Both the position numbers and the translations under genes were made by a program. This document shows positions 9,366 to 18,131 of a stretch of 64,000 nt of DNA, piece after piece. This stretch comes from Leeuwenhoekiella sp. MAR_2009_132 (GTDB lineage: Bacteria; Bacteroidota; Bacteroidia; Flavobacteriales; Flavobacteriaceae), in assembly GCF_000687915.1 (NCBI RefSeq), contig NZ_JHZY01000002.1, positions 1,841,001-1,905,000 of the forward strand, given 5' to 3'. The notes under the pieces are model-generated. The model searched no databases, was not told the origin of the DNA, and saw nothing but the letters and a program-made list of their open reading frames with translations. Each line of letters begins with the position of its first letter. The first letter of the stretch is position 1.

Positions 9366-12300
9366 TTAAAAATTAAATCCAAATCCAAAAGAAACCCGGA
9401 AGCCTTCTTCAGATCTAAAAAGATTAAAGGTACCACTTAACGCATCTGCGCTGTTTACCCAAAATCCTATACCATAGGAATCGTGCCAAATCTTAGAATT
9501 CATATCATATTCTGACCACACTCTACCTACATCATATCCTGCAAAGATGCCTACCTGTAGAGGTAAGAAACCGGTTTTAAACGTATCAAACGCATATCTT
9601 AAATCACCCGAAGCAGAAAATGAACGCTCGCCATTAAATCGCTGAAAACGATACCCACGCAATCCTGTATTTTGACCTAAAACCGCTGCCTGATAAAACT
9701 CTGTATTATCACCAAATCTAAATTGACCCCGCGCCGTAGATTTTAAGACCAATTTTCTATTTGCGCTTATCGCATTATAAAAACCAAGACTTGGATTTAA
9801 ATATGCAAAACGTCTACCTGTTTCGGTTAGACTGTTTGTCAGACCACCATTCAAAATAAAATCCATACCACGGGAAGGCGCAAGTGCATTATCTTTACTA
9901 TGGTACTCATAACTTGCGTCTAAAGTCGCAAAAATTTTACGTTCATCTTTTATGACCTCATCTACCGTATCTACAAATCTTAGCTCATTATCTGCAATTT
10001 CAACACCTTGAAATAATGCACGTACTGAAAAAGTACTACCATAGTCTGAATTTTTAAGTAATCCTACCGAAGCTTCCACCTGACTTAAACGCACCCGATT
10101 ATAATCAAGACCGAGTTCGTCATCAAAATTTTCAGTCTGATTGCCATAACCGAAGAAATTCAAAGCAAAGTTAGGAGTGGTATAACGCCCTCCTAAAATT
10201 AAGTTCCAGTTGTTTAGTATACCTGCAAACTCTCCTTCATAGCTCAAATCAAACCCGCTGGTTGCAAAAAAATACCCAGCTTTAAAACGGTGTTGTTGTG
10301 AAAAAGGATTTTGGTTAAATCCCTGAACCGTATACACATCAGATAAACCAAGGCTTATCCCGTTATCAGGATTGTATCCAAAAGCCGGTGTGATGATGTT
10401 TGTGCGTAAAATTTGCTTTTTATAATTGTAGGTATTGTAATCGTAAACGTCTGTGAGTCTAAAATTAGCACCACCTTTTTCTTCGATGGTATTGGGTAGA
10501 CTCTCGTGGTCATAAACCTTTAAATGCTTACCATTTTTAATGTTATACACATCATTATTTTGACCGCCTATAATTCTCATAAAAATAGGATCTCTGCCTG
10601 TCCCTACTACTTCAAAAACATCATCATCGTCAAGACCGTAAATCCATAATTGTTTAGTTTCACTAGTTAAATACGTACGATTCTTAATCAATTCTTCTTT
10701 TTTCCCATCTATAATTCTCCACACCTTTACGGTTGTCTGGTCATTCTCTCGTGTAATTTCAAAATAGTCATCTTTATCTGTACCGGTAACCATTTGCAAT
10801 TCTGCAAGAAAATCATAAAATGTATTTGCTATATCAACCAGATTATCGCGGCGTCCTTTAAGACTGGTTTTTATTTGATCTATAGATTTTCCAGAACGCA
10901 CTTCTGCAGGAAGATCATTAAAAGCATCTTCTATCACTGCATCTGTAATATGTTCTTTAATATATGCTGCCTCTGCAACCCATTCTGCGCGGTCTGTCTG
11001 TTGTGCTAGTGCTCTATCTAGTTTAACCCCTGCATTATTAAACCATTTTATATCATTAAGATTCTCATCATAGACCTGAAACTGGCGTGCTGCACCAAAA
11101 AGAGTACGTGCAATATCTAAAATAGCTCCATCAAAATTTGTAAAAACCTGATCCCGATCACGAGGAATAGGCACATAAACGTCTTTACCATTTTTGTCTT
11201 TAAATTCTGCCCAGCGCCACTGATCGTTATGGCGGTCCCAGTCACCTATAAGCATATCAAACATACGCGCACGTACGTAAGCCGGCTCGTCGATAATATT
11301 ATCTTCGTCACTGCGTAGTTTATTAAGAATATCATCTGTGCTCTCTATATCATCAGGGTAATTAAAAACAGCACCATCAAATTCTTCTGTAGGTCGCTCA
11401 ACAATCATATAAAGCTGATCGCCGTAATCTTCGTTATATTCCTTTAAAGCAGGTTGCTTAGGCACGTAAAACAGCCTGGGGTTTGTATTTAAAACATTAA
11501 CTGCACTACTTAAACGTGGTATTGCAAAAGCTCCGTAAGGATGTGCCGCTGTATAAAAATCCTGTATTAAAGATTCTGGTAATGTATTTGCTAAATCTTC
11601 TTCTACATCTGCGTTTTGTTTTAAAACAACCTTTTGTAAGAATTGAACGGCACTTTTCCGCAAAGCGCGCATATTGTATTCTTTACCACTTTTATCCTGA
11701 AGTCTTAACGAAATTGTCTGGTGACCACCACCTTGTCGTACGACTTTAAGACCGCCATATAATGTATCTAAAAGCGCTACAGGCGCAGTAACTTTTTTAC
11801 CATACACATCTCGATAATGCTCTCCCCAGATTTTATCAAAAACATCAGACTTATCTGTATCCTCCACATTATAAACCGAAGCCTGCACAGTTTTAGGAAA
11901 TTGAGTTGTTAAACCTGAATAATCATTTATTTCTGTAGGTGGAAAAACTTCTTTCTGAAAAATTAGCTCCAACTTTCCTGTATCTGCATTTGGACCAAAA
12001 AACCGAACCCAGGATGAGCCATCCTTAAATACCGTAAATACGGAAAAACCTTCATAGTCTGAACTAAACAAACCGTCATTACCTAAATATGCGTAAGACG
12101 ATTTAGAACCAGATCCTGAAACTATTTGACGCACCTCCTCGTGTTCTATATATTGAAGTCCGTGCTCATGACCTGAAGCAAATAAGAGTTTAGGACTGCT
12201 TTGGCTCAATACCCGAATCCTTTTCATCAATTCATTATACTTCTCATTAAAACGATCTTGCTTAGAAACCCCGCCCTGTGTGCGTATTTGTGTTACCAGA

Positions 12301-13076
12301 GATGCTAATATAGGAAGTGGTATTTTTTGTTGTGAGGGGTATAAATGCTTGTCTAAAGCAAACTTACCTCCGTGCACCCCGTTAGTATACATAGGATGAT
12401 GCATTACTATAAGTGTCGTTTTCTGTTGGTTCTTTTTTATTTCACTTTCTAACTCAACAAAAAGCTTCTCACGATCTTTTATGTTATCACACTTCGTATT
12501 TATTTTAGGGTTTTTATCCCAATCCTCAAGATACCACTGCGTATCTAAAATGATCATATGCACCTTATCATTGAGATCGTAGCTCATTAAAGGGCATCCA
12601 TTTTTAGGTAAAAAAATATCTTCGTTATTTGTAATTTCCTTTAGATAATCTTCTTCTCTATTTAGGCCATTTAAACCATCATTATACCAGTCGTGATTTC
12701 CGGGAATAAAAATTGCCTTGCCCTCATACTCTGTTAATGATTCTACCTGAGCATCTAGTCTGTGTTGTGCAAGAGCTCTACCGGCATCAGACTTAGGTGG
12801 CATTCCTACAGGATAAATATTATCACCTAAAAAGATGGCAAAAGTTCCTTTAGTTTTTTCAGTCTTCAAATAATTTCTAAATAACTCCAGACCTACTGTA
12901 CTTTCTCCTAATTCTGCATCACCTGCATCGCCAATTAGATAGAAGGTATTTTCTATTTCTTTAGAAGAAGGAAAAAGACCCTGCTCAACATCTGCTTTAT
13001 ATCTTGTCGTATAAGTCGCACACGCTGATAAAACAAGGGATGCAAGAAGTGTTAGAACTATGTTATTTTTTGTCAT
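9366..13076 (-). CDS. Lipoprotein with metallophosphoesterase domain and BamA/TamA-like outer-membrane barrel
   Basis: This is a 1236-residue protein. A signal peptide with the lipobox LSAC (cysteine 19) leads to a calcineurin-like phosphoesterase domain at about 44-340. Its metal motifs are LIGDAGD, FLGDNIY, PGNHDWY, MHHPMY and SGHEHG. A middle region of about 450 residues contains the motif IGDWDRHNDQW. The C-terminal 350 or so residues form an outer-membrane barrel of the BamA/ShlB class, with LRGYRFQRFNGE as the probable L6-type motif and a terminal phenylalanine. The phosphoesterase should therefore sit tethered at the outer membrane. Which phosphoester it cleaves is unknown. Similar long proteins are annotated in other Bacteroidota as metallophosphoesterases. 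Confidence 0.85.
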   Translation of the reverse strand: MTKNNIVLTLLASLVLSACATYTTRYKADVEQGLFPSSKEIENTFYLIGDAGDAELGESTVGLELFRNYLKTEKTKGTFAIFLGDNIYPVGMPPKSDAGRALAQHRLDAQVESLTEYEGKAIFIPGNHDWYNDGLNGLNREEDYLKEITNNEDIFLPKNGCPLMSYDLNDKVHMIILDTQWYLEDWDKNPKINTKCDNIKDREKLFVELESEIKKNQQKTTLIVMHHPMYTNGVHGGKFALDKHLYPSQQKIPLPILASLVTQIRTQGGVSKQDRFNEKYNELMKRIRVLSQSSPKLLFASGHEHGLQYIEHEEVRQIVSGSGSKSSYAYLGNDGLFSSDYEGFSVFTVFKDGSSWVRFFGPNADTGKLELIFQKEVFPPTEINDYSGLTTQFPKTVQASVYNVEDTDKSDVFDKIWGEHYRDVYGKKVTAPVALLDTLYGGLKVVRQGGGHQTISLRLQDKSGKEYNMRALRKSAVQFLQKVVLKQNADVEEDLANTLPESLIQDFYTAAHPYGAFAIPRLSSAVNVLNTNPRLFYVPKQPALKEYNEDYGDQLYMIVERPTEEFDGAVFNYPDDIESTDDILNKLRSDEDNIIDEPAYVRARMFDMLIGDWDRHNDQWRWAEFKDKNGKDVYVPIPRDRDQVFTNFDGAILDIARTLFGAARQFQVYDENLNDIKWFNNAGVKLDRALAQQTDRAEWVAEAAYIKEHITDAVIEDAFNDLPAEVRSGKSIDQIKTSLKGRRDNLVDIANTFYDFLAELQMVTGTDKDDYFEITRENDQTTVKVWRIIDGKKEELIKNRTYLTSETKQLWIYGLDDDDVFEVVGTGRDPIFMRIIGGQNNDVYNIKNGKHLKVYDHESLPNTIEEKGGANFRLTDVYDYNTYNYKKQILRTNIITPAFGYNPDNGISLGLSDVYTVQGFNQNPFSQQHRFKAGYFFATSGFDLSYEGEFAGILNNWNLILGGRYTTPNFALNFFGYGNQTENFDDELGLDYNRVRLSQVEASVGLLKNSDYGSTFSVRALFQGVEIADNELRFVDTVDEVIKDERKIFATLDASYEYHSKDNALAPSRGMDFILNGGLTNSLTETGRRFAYLNPSLGFYNAISANRKLVLKSTARGQFRFGDNTEFYQAAVLGQNTGLRGYRFQRFNGERSFSASGDLRYAFDTFKTGFLPLQVGIFAGYDVGRVWSEYDMNSKIWHDSYGIGFWVNSADALSGTFNLFRSEEGFRVSFGFGFNF

Positions 13077-13123
13077 GAAAATATTATTGGAAATTCTTTT
13101 TTGTACTTTTCCTTCACTTTAAT

Positions 13124-14341
13124 ATGTATAAATATATGCCTGAATCTGAAGAAAATATTTCGAAATCTATCTCAAAAGCAGATCAATTTGTTTTAGAACT
13201 TTTTAAGGAAAAGCTTCCTAATAGCTACTTGTATCACAATTATAATCATACCGCAAGAGTTGTTAAAAGTACTAAAGAAATCGTCGAAAATTCTCAAATT
13301 AATGTTAAACAGAAAGAGGCATTATTACTAGCCGCATGGATGCATGATACTGGTTATGTTGAGAACAGAGAAAATCATGAAGATGCCAGTATTGAGATTG
13401 CAAAAAGGTTCATGACTTCAGAAGAGATCGACTCTGAGGTACAAACTATGGTAGTAGAATTAATTGCTTCTACAAAAATGGGTGTTGAACCTAAAAATGA
13501 CCTGGAGCGTATTCTAAAGGATGCAGATGCTTCTCATTTTGCTAAAGATTATTATGCACAAACCAGTGAATTTTTGAGACAAGAATTAATACTTACTAAT
13601 ACTCAAAAATTCTCTCCAGATGAATGGCGCGAAGAAAATATACAGATGTTTACAAACAAACATCGTTTTTATACAGATTATGCAGCACGCAACTGGAAAA
13701 GCCAAAAAGATGAAAACCTAATTGATCTTCTTAAAAAGGTTAAAAAGAAACGAAAGAAGTATAAAAAAGAAGAAATCAAAGCAAAGCTAAAAGCTAAATA
13801 TAAAGATGAAAGCCCAGATAGAGGTGTACAAACGCTTTATAGAACAACCTTACGGAACCATATAAAATTAAGTGACATTGCAGATACGAAGGCAAACATA
13901 CTACTTTCTGTAAATGCGATTATTATTTCGCTCGCACTGTCTAATATGATTCCTAAATTGGACGCACCAAGTAACCGTCATTTACTAATACCAACTTTAA
14001 TTCTTGTTGTTTTTAGTGTAGCATCTATAATAATGTCTATCCTTTCTACACGCCCTAATGTGACTAGCGGTGAATTTACACGTGAGCAGGTAAAGAAAAA
14101 ACAGGTAAATATTCTATTCTTTGGAAATTTTCATAAAATGAAGTACGATCAATACCAATGGGCGATTAATGAAATCATCTATGATAAAGACTACATCTAT
14201 GAGGCCCTTACTAAAGATTTATATCTATTAGGCGTCGTGCTTAATAAAAAATATATGCTTCTGAGAAAAACCTACACCGTGTTTATGGTAGGTATTATTG
14301 TATCTGTAATCAGTTTTATAATGGCGTTCTGGTTAATCTAG
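13124..14341 (+). CDS. HD-domain phosphohydrolase fused to Pycsar-effector-like (PycTM) membrane domain
   Basis: Residues about 20-190 form an HD domain with an intact metal set: H42 (YHNYNHTARVV), H74-D75 (AAWMHDTGY) and aspartate near 133-135 (LKDADASHF). A highly basic linker follows at about 204-232. The C-terminal half has the motif LSDIADTKANILLSVNAIII, which I associate with the DUF5706/PycTM membrane domain found in effectors of the Pycsar anti-phage system. Hydrophobic helices follow near 255-275, 285-305 and 382-404. No cyclase gene lies nearby, so the protein may be a housekeeping relative. It is read divergently from the phosphoesterase gene over a 47-base gap, and its end overlaps the convergent GAF gene by nine bases. 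Confidence 0.8.
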   Translation: MYKYMPESEENISKSISKADQFVLELFKEKLPNSYLYHNYNHTARVVKSTKEIVENSQINVKQKEALLLAAWMHDTGYVENRENHEDASIEIAKRFMTSEEIDSEVQTMVVELIASTKMGVEPKNDLERILKDADASHFAKDYYAQTSEFLRQELILTNTQKFSPDEWREENIQMFTNKHRFYTDYAARNWKSQKDENLIDLLKKVKKKRKKYKKEEIKAKLKAKYKDESPDRGVQTLYRTTLRNHIKLSDIADTKANILLSVNAIIISLALSNMIPKLDAPSNRHLLIPTLILVVFSVASIIMSILSTRPNVTSGEFTREQVKKKQVNILFFGNFHKMKYDQYQWAINEIIYDKDYIYEALTKDLYLLGVVLNKKYMLLRKTYTVFMVGIIVSVISFIMAFWLI

Positions 14342-16714
14342 AATTTCCATTAAATCTTCATACGTAATTGTCTCTTCAGCTCCCTTTCGAGGGAGCTTTG
14401 ACGTATATAAAACCTCAACACGTATCGCTTTTAATCCTACAACTCCCTGAACATCCTCTAGCTCTACATATTCTATTTGTGGGCCCAGATATTCTTTACG
14501 TTGCAGGTACTTAATATAACGCGTGTATTCTTCAGCATCAGAATCCTGAGAATAAATAATCGCAATCTGTCCCTTCTGAGTAACGCGTTGATTTGTACCT
14601 TTTACTAAAGCTTTATCAATACGTTTTTTGATAATTTCATAACGTGCATTGTACGTTCCGTCCACATCAAATTTCTTTTCATCCATTCTATATCTTATAG
14701 ACAGGGTCGTACTAAAAACCAGAATTAAAGATGCTGCATCAAGTTGCAACTCTGCTCCTTCCTGTTTGTGATAGAAATTGTTTTCCATCTCGCACATCGT
14801 GCACAATTGCCATAATCTCAAATTATACAAATAAACCTTATTAAACTTATTATTAGGTGTCATTGATGCACCTATGTAAATGTTATGATCTACACCGTCT
14901 GTCTTATAACGCTCAAAATAATGCGGAAAAATAAGCTGTGCTTCCTGTTGCCTGCGATCTAAGAAAGTTGCCATATTCTGGTTAATCAACTGTACCGTAT
15001 CATCGTAGTTTTTTCGGTTTCTATAAATCAAACCGGTTTCTGTATTTATAGCTTCTTTGTAGGTGTTAATTGCTTCTTTTAATTCGGGGATATTAGTATT
15101 TAAATGATTTAAGAGTGGATTTACTTCAGACTGAAGTAAAGTAAAAACCTCATTCTCTGCACTTGCGTTTAAAGACTTCTCTATATTAAGGGTAAACTCT
15201 TCTATTCTAAATTTTACCTGCTCATAAATAGGCATAGGCGCTACTTCTAAAGCAAGATTTAATATAGAATCTACCATATTAAGCTGAATCAAAATATCTT
15301 TCTGAATTGATTTATTGCGCTCATCTGAAGATCCTACAATATCTATTTGCCCGTATAAAGGATATACATCTTCAAAAGAAATATCTTTAAATGAAGCAAA
15401 TTTACCATCGTCTTGATTGGCTATAAAACGCTTAGCTTCTTCTTCAAAAACCCAGAGAACACTGGGGTGAATACTGGTGCACTCACTTTGAATTACAGCT
15501 TTTATTCTATTTTCTAAATCAAAACGCTTGCGCTCAAGAGTTGATACTATAAATGGCATTACCTCATCAAGCTTTGTTGCATTTAAACTGTGTAATTTAT
15601 TACGCTCGTCTGATGCTAATTCTAGAATACCCAGTAGTTTGTTTCCTTTAGCTATAGGAGCTAAAATACAGCTTTGAATATTTTGACTAAGCAGATTTTC
15701 AGCAAGTAAACTATGTTCACTTTTATCTGCATACTTTTCAGTATCTGGTATTACAAAGTATTTTTTATCACGTACTAAGGCATTATAAGACCCCTCACAC
15801 ATACAATTATTACACTTGCTATTAAGCTCATCATTCAAAATAAAACTTTCGGCAAGATTACCATCCATTTTGACAAAACTGTCATTTTCAGAATTGAATT
15901 CAGTAAAGCCTACCCGTAGGTTGGGAATATTAAAAATGGACTGAAATATTTCAGTAAAATGCTTTACACTACCTTCTTTAAAAGATTTATCAGAAAGCAA
16001 GGTGCTTTTTAAATCAGATATAGAATCATCTATAGTTACATCTGTAAGACTTAAAATTGCAATTCCCTTCATCTTCCAACTTTGCGGTGGAAAATACTTC
16101 TCCCACATCTCAAAATCATCTACATTGGTAATTAATTCTTCTGCTATTTCCTGAGTGATTTCAACAGCATTTTCGGTAGGTTCCAGATATATAAAATCTG
16201 CATTCATCGTCGCCCGGTAGCTTCTCCATATTCCATTTTTATCAGGAATATCATAATACATAGGCTTGATAAAATCTATATCATAATTATAGTATGTATT
16301 CAAAATGATTACACAACCCATTAGATATAACGACTCTTGATCTAGATTACGCAACTCAAAATTAAAATCTGGACCTGCATTTTTTAATATAGAAGAGAAT
16401 CGCTTTGTAGGATTGAACAAAACATTATGAAAAGGAATAGAGGCAGACTTAATTTCATTGCGCGTTAATACAGCAGGAAACAAATTATCGAGCAATATAG
16501 TCGTGGCTTCCTGATATTGATCAAGATTATCAAAATCATCAATACCTTCAATAAGTTCTGGGTAGGAAGCAGCGTAATCAATAATTGACTGCAGATAATT
16601 TTTTGTAATTGTGCTCTTAGATTGTTCCATACGTTTCTCGAGCATCTCTAAAACCTTAGAAAAACTCAATTCAACAATAAATGGAAAATTCTTTAAATCA
16701 TTCATGTTCAGCAC
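14333..16714 (-). CDS. Large GAF-domain protein, function unknown
   Basis: This 793-residue soluble protein has no signal peptide and no membrane segment. A GAF-like module lies at about 290-400. It includes the Cys-rich stretch CNNCMC, the core KYFVIPDTEKYADKSEH and the closing strands CILAPIAKGNKLLGILEL. Flanking regions are helical, with a likely coiled coil at about 400-560. The C-terminus has RNKKNYDDTV-like charged helices and a mixed alpha/beta end. No kinase, cyclase or DNA-binding motif was found. It is likely a sensor or scaffold. It converges on the HD-PycTM gene with a nine-base overlap of the coding ends, so the two mRNAs are complementary at their 3' ends. Confidence 0.65.
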   Translation of the reverse strand: MLNMNDLKNFPFIVELSFSKVLEMLEKRMEQSKSTITKNYLQSIIDYAASYPELIEGIDDFDNLDQYQEATTILLDNLFPAVLTRNEIKSASIPFHNVLFNPTKRFSSILKNAGPDFNFELRNLDQESLYLMGCVIILNTYYNYDIDFIKPMYYDIPDKNGIWRSYRATMNADFIYLEPTENAVEITQEIAEELITNVDDFEMWEKYFPPQSWKMKGIAILSLTDVTIDDSISDLKSTLLSDKSFKEGSVKHFTEIFQSIFNIPNLRVGFTEFNSENDSFVKMDGNLAESFILNDELNSKCNNCMCEGSYNALVRDKKYFVIPDTEKYADKSEHSLLAENLLSQNIQSCILAPIAKGNKLLGILELASDERNKLHSLNATKLDEVMPFIVSTLERKRFDLENRIKAVIQSECTSIHPSVLWVFEEEAKRFIANQDDGKFASFKDISFEDVYPLYGQIDIVGSSDERNKSIQKDILIQLNMVDSILNLALEVAPMPIYEQVKFRIEEFTLNIEKSLNASAENEVFTLLQSEVNPLLNHLNTNIPELKEAINTYKEAINTETGLIYRNRKNYDDTVQLINQNMATFLDRRQQEAQLIFPHYFERYKTDGVDHNIYIGASMTPNNKFNKVYLYNLRLWQLCTMCEMENNFYHKQEGAELQLDAASLILVFSTTLSIRYRMDEKKFDVDGTYNARYEIIKKRIDKALVKGTNQRVTQKGQIAIIYSQDSDAEEYTRYIKYLQRKEYLGPQIEYVELEDVQGVVGLKAIRVEVLYTSKLPRKGAEETITYEDLMEILD

Positions 16715-16900
16715 AATTTAGTATATAAAGTAGTCAAAAATCTAATGATAATGACTCTTGAGTTAGTCTTTAACAAACAATTAAACTTACAAATACTATC
16801 TTATTAATATTCAAAAGCTGTACGTATATGAAAACCCCGACAAGACCTCTATAAAATTACAAAATCCCGTATATTGCAGCCTAAATTAAAAAAATAACAA

Positions 16901-18043
16901 ATGAATAAATTTTGTTTAGTACTAGCAACTGCGCTTTTACTTATATCTTGTTCTAAAGAAGCTGATTTTAAGATTGTTGGCACAACTCCAGATATTAAAA
17001 ACGGCACCAATGTATTTCTTCAAAAAATAGATGAAAATAACAGACTTGCAAATGTTGATACCACTGTAGTTAAGGAAGGTAAATTCAGTTTTGATCCCGA
17101 TCAGGTAACTAGCCCAGAAATGCTAATTCTAAGTTTTGAAAACTTACAGGGTAATATTATTCTTATTGCTGAAAATTTAGAAATTACTGTTGATGCGTAT
17201 AAAGACAGTTTATATACGTCTAAAATTAAAGGTGGTGCAGAGAATGATTTTTTTAAAGTTTACTATGATGATGTAGTTAGCTCAAATAAAGAAAAGCAAA
17301 AACTACAACAAGAAGGATCTATGGCCATGCAAAGTGGGGACACCTCTAAAGTTGCAGTAATACGTAACGAATTTGAAGCTATAAACAATGCAGATAAACG
17401 CAGACGTATAAAATTAGTAGAAGAGCATCCTGGTGAGTTTGTAAGTGTAATTATCTTATCTGACCTGGTAGGCACACGTATCATTGAGGCTACTGAAGCT
17501 GAGCGCCTTTTTAACAGTCTTGATAAAGGGCTTCAGGAAGCAGACAAAGGTGTAAAATTAAGCGAAATGATTGCGCAGCTGAAGGCAGCAGAAACCGCAG
17601 CTGCTCAGGCAGAAGTAGGCAACAAAGCGCCAGATTTTACAGCTCCCACCCCAGAAGGTTCTCAATTATCTTTAACTGAAGCAATGGGTAAAAAATATAC
17701 AATTATAGATTTCTGGGCTAGCTGGTGTAAACCATGTCGCGAAGAAAATCCTAATGTTGTTGCAGTATATAACAAATACCACGATAAAGGATTAAATATT
17801 ATTAGCGTTTCTCTAGATCGCGCAGAAGCTAAAGAAAAATGGTTAACCGCTATTGAAAATGATCAAATGGATTGGTATCACGTTTCTAATTTAATGGAGT
17901 GGCAAGATCCTGTAGCTCGCAAATATGGAGTAAGTGCAATACCGGCAACTTATTTAATTGACGAGAACGGTATTATCATCGAAAAAAATCTTAGAGGAGA
18001 AGCACTTCAAACCAAAATGCAAGAGCTTTTGGGTCAAAGTTAA
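16901..18043 (+). CDS. TlpA-like thiol-disulfide oxidoreductase lipoprotein (DUF4369 plus thioredoxin fold)
   Basis: This 380-residue protein starts with a signal peptide and the lipobox LLISC (cysteine 17). An N-terminal all-beta DUF4369-like domain (FKIVGTTPDIKNGTNVFLQ) spans about 20-120. A helical linker rich in K, E and A follows. The C-terminal thioredoxin fold at about 235-380 carries the active site WASWCKPCREE and a cis-proline loop at SAIPATYLI. Such proteins reduce or isomerise disulfides in the periplasm, for example in cytochrome c maturation or on exported proteins. It is a single-gene unit with a strong terminator after it, and it converges on the orphan susD gene. Confidence 0.87.
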   Translation: MNKFCLVLATALLLISCSKEADFKIVGTTPDIKNGTNVFLQKIDENNRLANVDTTVVKEGKFSFDPDQVTSPEMLILSFENLQGNIILIAENLEITVDAYKDSLYTSKIKGGAENDFFKVYYDDVVSSNKEKQKLQQEGSMAMQSGDTSKVAVIRNEFEAINNADKRRRIKLVEEHPGEFVSVIILSDLVGTRIIEATEAERLFNSLDKGLQEADKGVKLSEMIAQLKAAETAAAQAEVGNKAPDFTAPTPEGSQLSLTEAMGKKYTIIDFWASWCKPCREENPNVVAVYNKYHDKGLNIISVSLDRAEAKEKWLTAIENDQMDWYHVSNLMEWQDPVARKYGVSAIPATYLIDENGIIIEKNLRGEALQTKMQELLGQS

Positions 18044-18064
18044 TAGCTTAATTTGTGATAAATA

Positions 18065-18095
18065 AAAACGCCTTAATCTATGATTAAGGCGTTTT
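18065..18095. terminator. Intrinsic terminator after the TlpA-like gene
   Basis: The perfect 14-bp stem AAAACGCCTTAATC / GATTAAGGCGTTTT has a three-base loop (TAT). It lies between the TlpA-like gene (+) and the susD-like gene (-). The flanking A and T runs let it serve both strands. Confidence 0.88.
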
Positions 18096-18131
18096 AGTTT
18101 TAAATATAATTGGCTAATAAAATTTCAATTT

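Noticed and set aside
13124..16714. Complete Pycsar anti-phage system
   Set aside because: Only an effector-like domain is present. The neighbouring 793-residue protein has a GAF-like module and no cyclase motifs, and no other defence gene is nearby.
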